Source: an uncultured Shinella sp. (GTDB taxonomy: Bacteria; Pseudomonadota; Alphaproteobacteria; Rhizobiales; Rhizobiaceae). Taken from it: DNA of 64,000 bases. Both the position numbers and the translations under genes were made by a program. The notes beneath the pieces are model-generated. The model was not told where the DNA came from, searched no databases, and was given only the letters and a program-made list of their open reading frames with translations. The stretch lies in the NCBI RefSeq assembly GCF_946479415.1, contig NZ_CAMLFY010000004.1, forward strand, positions 42,190 through 106,189, in the 5' to 3' direction. Shown piece by piece: positions 62,937-64,000 of the stretch (position 1 is its first letter; every line of letters starts with the position of its first letter).

Positions 62937-64000
62937 GTGACAGAGACCACAAGGGGAAGCCGCACCGAACAGGTGATGGCCACCATCCGAAACCGCATTG
63001 CCGGCCGGGCGCTGGCGCCGGGCGATCGCCTGCCGTCGATCCGCAGCCTTGCCGCCACGGTGGGCGTCTCGCCGTCGACGGTCGTCGAGGCCTATGACCG
63101 GCTTGCGGCGGAGGGCTTGATCCGGCCGCAGCGCGGCTCCGGCTTCTATGTCTCCCATGCCACCCCGGCGCCGCTGAAGCTGGCGGAGGCAGAAACGCCG
63201 AAGGCGCGCGCGGTCGATCCGTTCTGGGTGTCCCGGCAATCGCTCGATGCCGAGGACGGCACGCTGAAACCCGGCTGCGGCTGGCTGCCGGCGGAATGGA
63301 TGCCCAACGAGGCGCTGCGCCGGGCGATCCGCAGCCTGGCGCGCGCCGACGACGCCATGCTTGCCTATTACGGACATACACGCGGCTCCAACACCCTGCG
63401 ACGGCTGCTGCTCGGCCGCCTCGCGGAAGAAGGCGTCGCTGCCGGCCCCGAGCACCTGATGCTGACCAATACCAGCACGCAGGCGCTGGATCTCCTCTGC
63501 CGTTTCCTGCTTCGCCCCGGCGATACCGTGCTGATCGATGATCCCTGCTACTTCAATTTTCAGGCCCTCTTGAAGGCTCATCAGGTCAAGGTGGTCGGCG
63601 TTCCCTACACACCGGCCGGTCCCGATGTCGCCACGTTCGAGGCTCTGCTTTCGGCGGAACGGCCCCGGCTCTACATCACCAATTCGGCGCTGCACAATCC
63701 GACCGGCGCGACGCTCTCGCCCCAGGTCGCGCATCGTTTGCTGAATGCGGCCGCGGCGAACGACACCATCATCGTGGAAGACGACATCTTTGCGGATTTC
63801 GAACCGGAGCCAACAACGCGGCTTGCCGCACTCGACGGCCTGCACCATGTCATCCGCATCGGCAGCTTCTCAAAGACGCTCTCGGCCTCCGTGCGCTGCG
63901 GCTATATCGCGGCGCGGGCGGATTGGATCGAGGGGCTGGTCGACTTGCAGATCGCCACCAATTTCGGCGGCCCGAGCCCGGTTTCCAGCGAGATCATCGC
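62937..64000 (+). CDS. MocR-type regulator (GntR plus aminotransferase), truncated by window end
   Basis: First 354 codons of a larger gene. GntR winged helix at about 8-75 (LAPGDRLPSIRSLAATVGVSPSTVVEAYDRLAAEGLIRPQRGSGFYV), then a fold-type I aminotransferase-like domain with TNTSTQALDLL, DDPCYFNF, NSALHNPTGATLS, EDDIFADFEP and the PLP-lysine site IGSFSKTLSASVRCGY near 310. Start is GTG 62937 or TTG 62925; neither has a strong ribosome site. Such proteins sense PLP or amino acids. The divergent EamA gene is the likely target. Confidence 0.88.
   Translation, partial: MTETTRGSRTEQVMATIRNRIAGRALAPGDRLPSIRSLAATVGVSPSTVVEAYDRLAAEGLIRPQRGSGFYVSHATPAPLKLAEAETPKARAVDPFWVSRQSLDAEDGTLKPGCGWLPAEWMPNEALRRAIRSLARADDAMLAYYGHTRGSNTLRRLLLGRLAEEGVAAGPEHLMLTNTSTQALDLLCRFLLRPGDTVLIDDPCYFNFQALLKAHQVKVVGVPYTPAGPDVATFEALLSAERPRLYITNSALHNPTGATLSPQVAHRLLNAAAANDTIIVEDDIFADFEPEPTTRLAALDGLHHVIRIGSFSKTLSASVRCGYIAARADWIEGLVDLQIATNFGGPSPVSSEII

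Overview
The window is a compact, GC-rich chromosomal segment of an alphaproteobacterium, most likely a Rhizobiales/Rhizobiaceae member (Rhizobium, Shinella, Ensifer or Agrobacterium type). This rests on a fused phaAB antiporter gene, an imuA-imuB-dnaE2 cassette with an alphaproteobacterial GTTC-N7-GTTC SOS box, the rhizobial style of phn locus, several ABC transporter operons, and tight ATGA/TGATG gene overlaps. I see no rRNA, tRNA, CRISPR array, prophage or insertion sequence. The genus is inferred from gene content, not from a search.

Layout. 1-4005: class II fructose-bisphosphate aldolase and an FtsK-type translocase without membrane anchor, both minus. 4113-10276: a minus-strand operon of a FadR-type GntR regulator, a Cys/Met-metabolism PLP enzyme and a CUT1 sugar-type ABC importer. 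10408-14122: a small surface-glycan group (TupA-like ATP-grasp, Wzx-type flippase, GumK-like glycosyltransferase). 14193-20234: a complete pha (Mrp group 2) cation/proton antiporter operon, phaAB-C-D-E-F-G. 21109-25192: a DUF2934 protein facing a three-gene set: N-formylglutamate amidohydrolase, a DUF1704/QEGLA (MATCAP-like) HExxxH metallopeptidase, and a GshB-like ATP-grasp ligase. 25333-27142: YbaN-like membrane protein and photolyase.

27139-40328 is a full C-P lyase locus. phnGHIJKL plus a hexapeptide acetyltransferase run leftward. A PhoB-box array then leads into phnC-D-E1-E2, a DUF1045 2H-phosphoesterase, phnM and phnN. phnF is divergent at the right end with a candidate operator between it and phnG. 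Together these import phosphonates and convert them to ribose-1-phosphate compounds and PRPP. No phnP is seen, and DUF1045 is a reasonable substitute.

40325-44345: a cobalamin-riboswitch-controlled BtuFCD-type importer with a coupled SAM methyltransferase and a 28-codon leader ORF between riboswitch and btuF. 44395-50484: an RpiR regulator and a polyamine-type ABC importer split across a divergent promoter, ending in a DmpA-type (S58/P1) aminopeptidase. 50501-54517: a small membrane protein, a long 2-hydroxyacid dehydrogenase and a CocE/NonD hydrolase. 54524-59935: SOS mutagenesis cassette. 60063-60746: two small YqjD/DUF883-like proteins converging on one terminator. 60815-64000: a GlxA-type AraC regulator, an EamA exporter and a divergent MocR regulator cut by the window end.

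The most interesting item is the MATCAP-like peptidase/ATP-grasp ligase/amidohydrolase set. It looks like an enzyme system that could add and remove residues on a peptide or small-molecule target, and its substrate is unknown to me.
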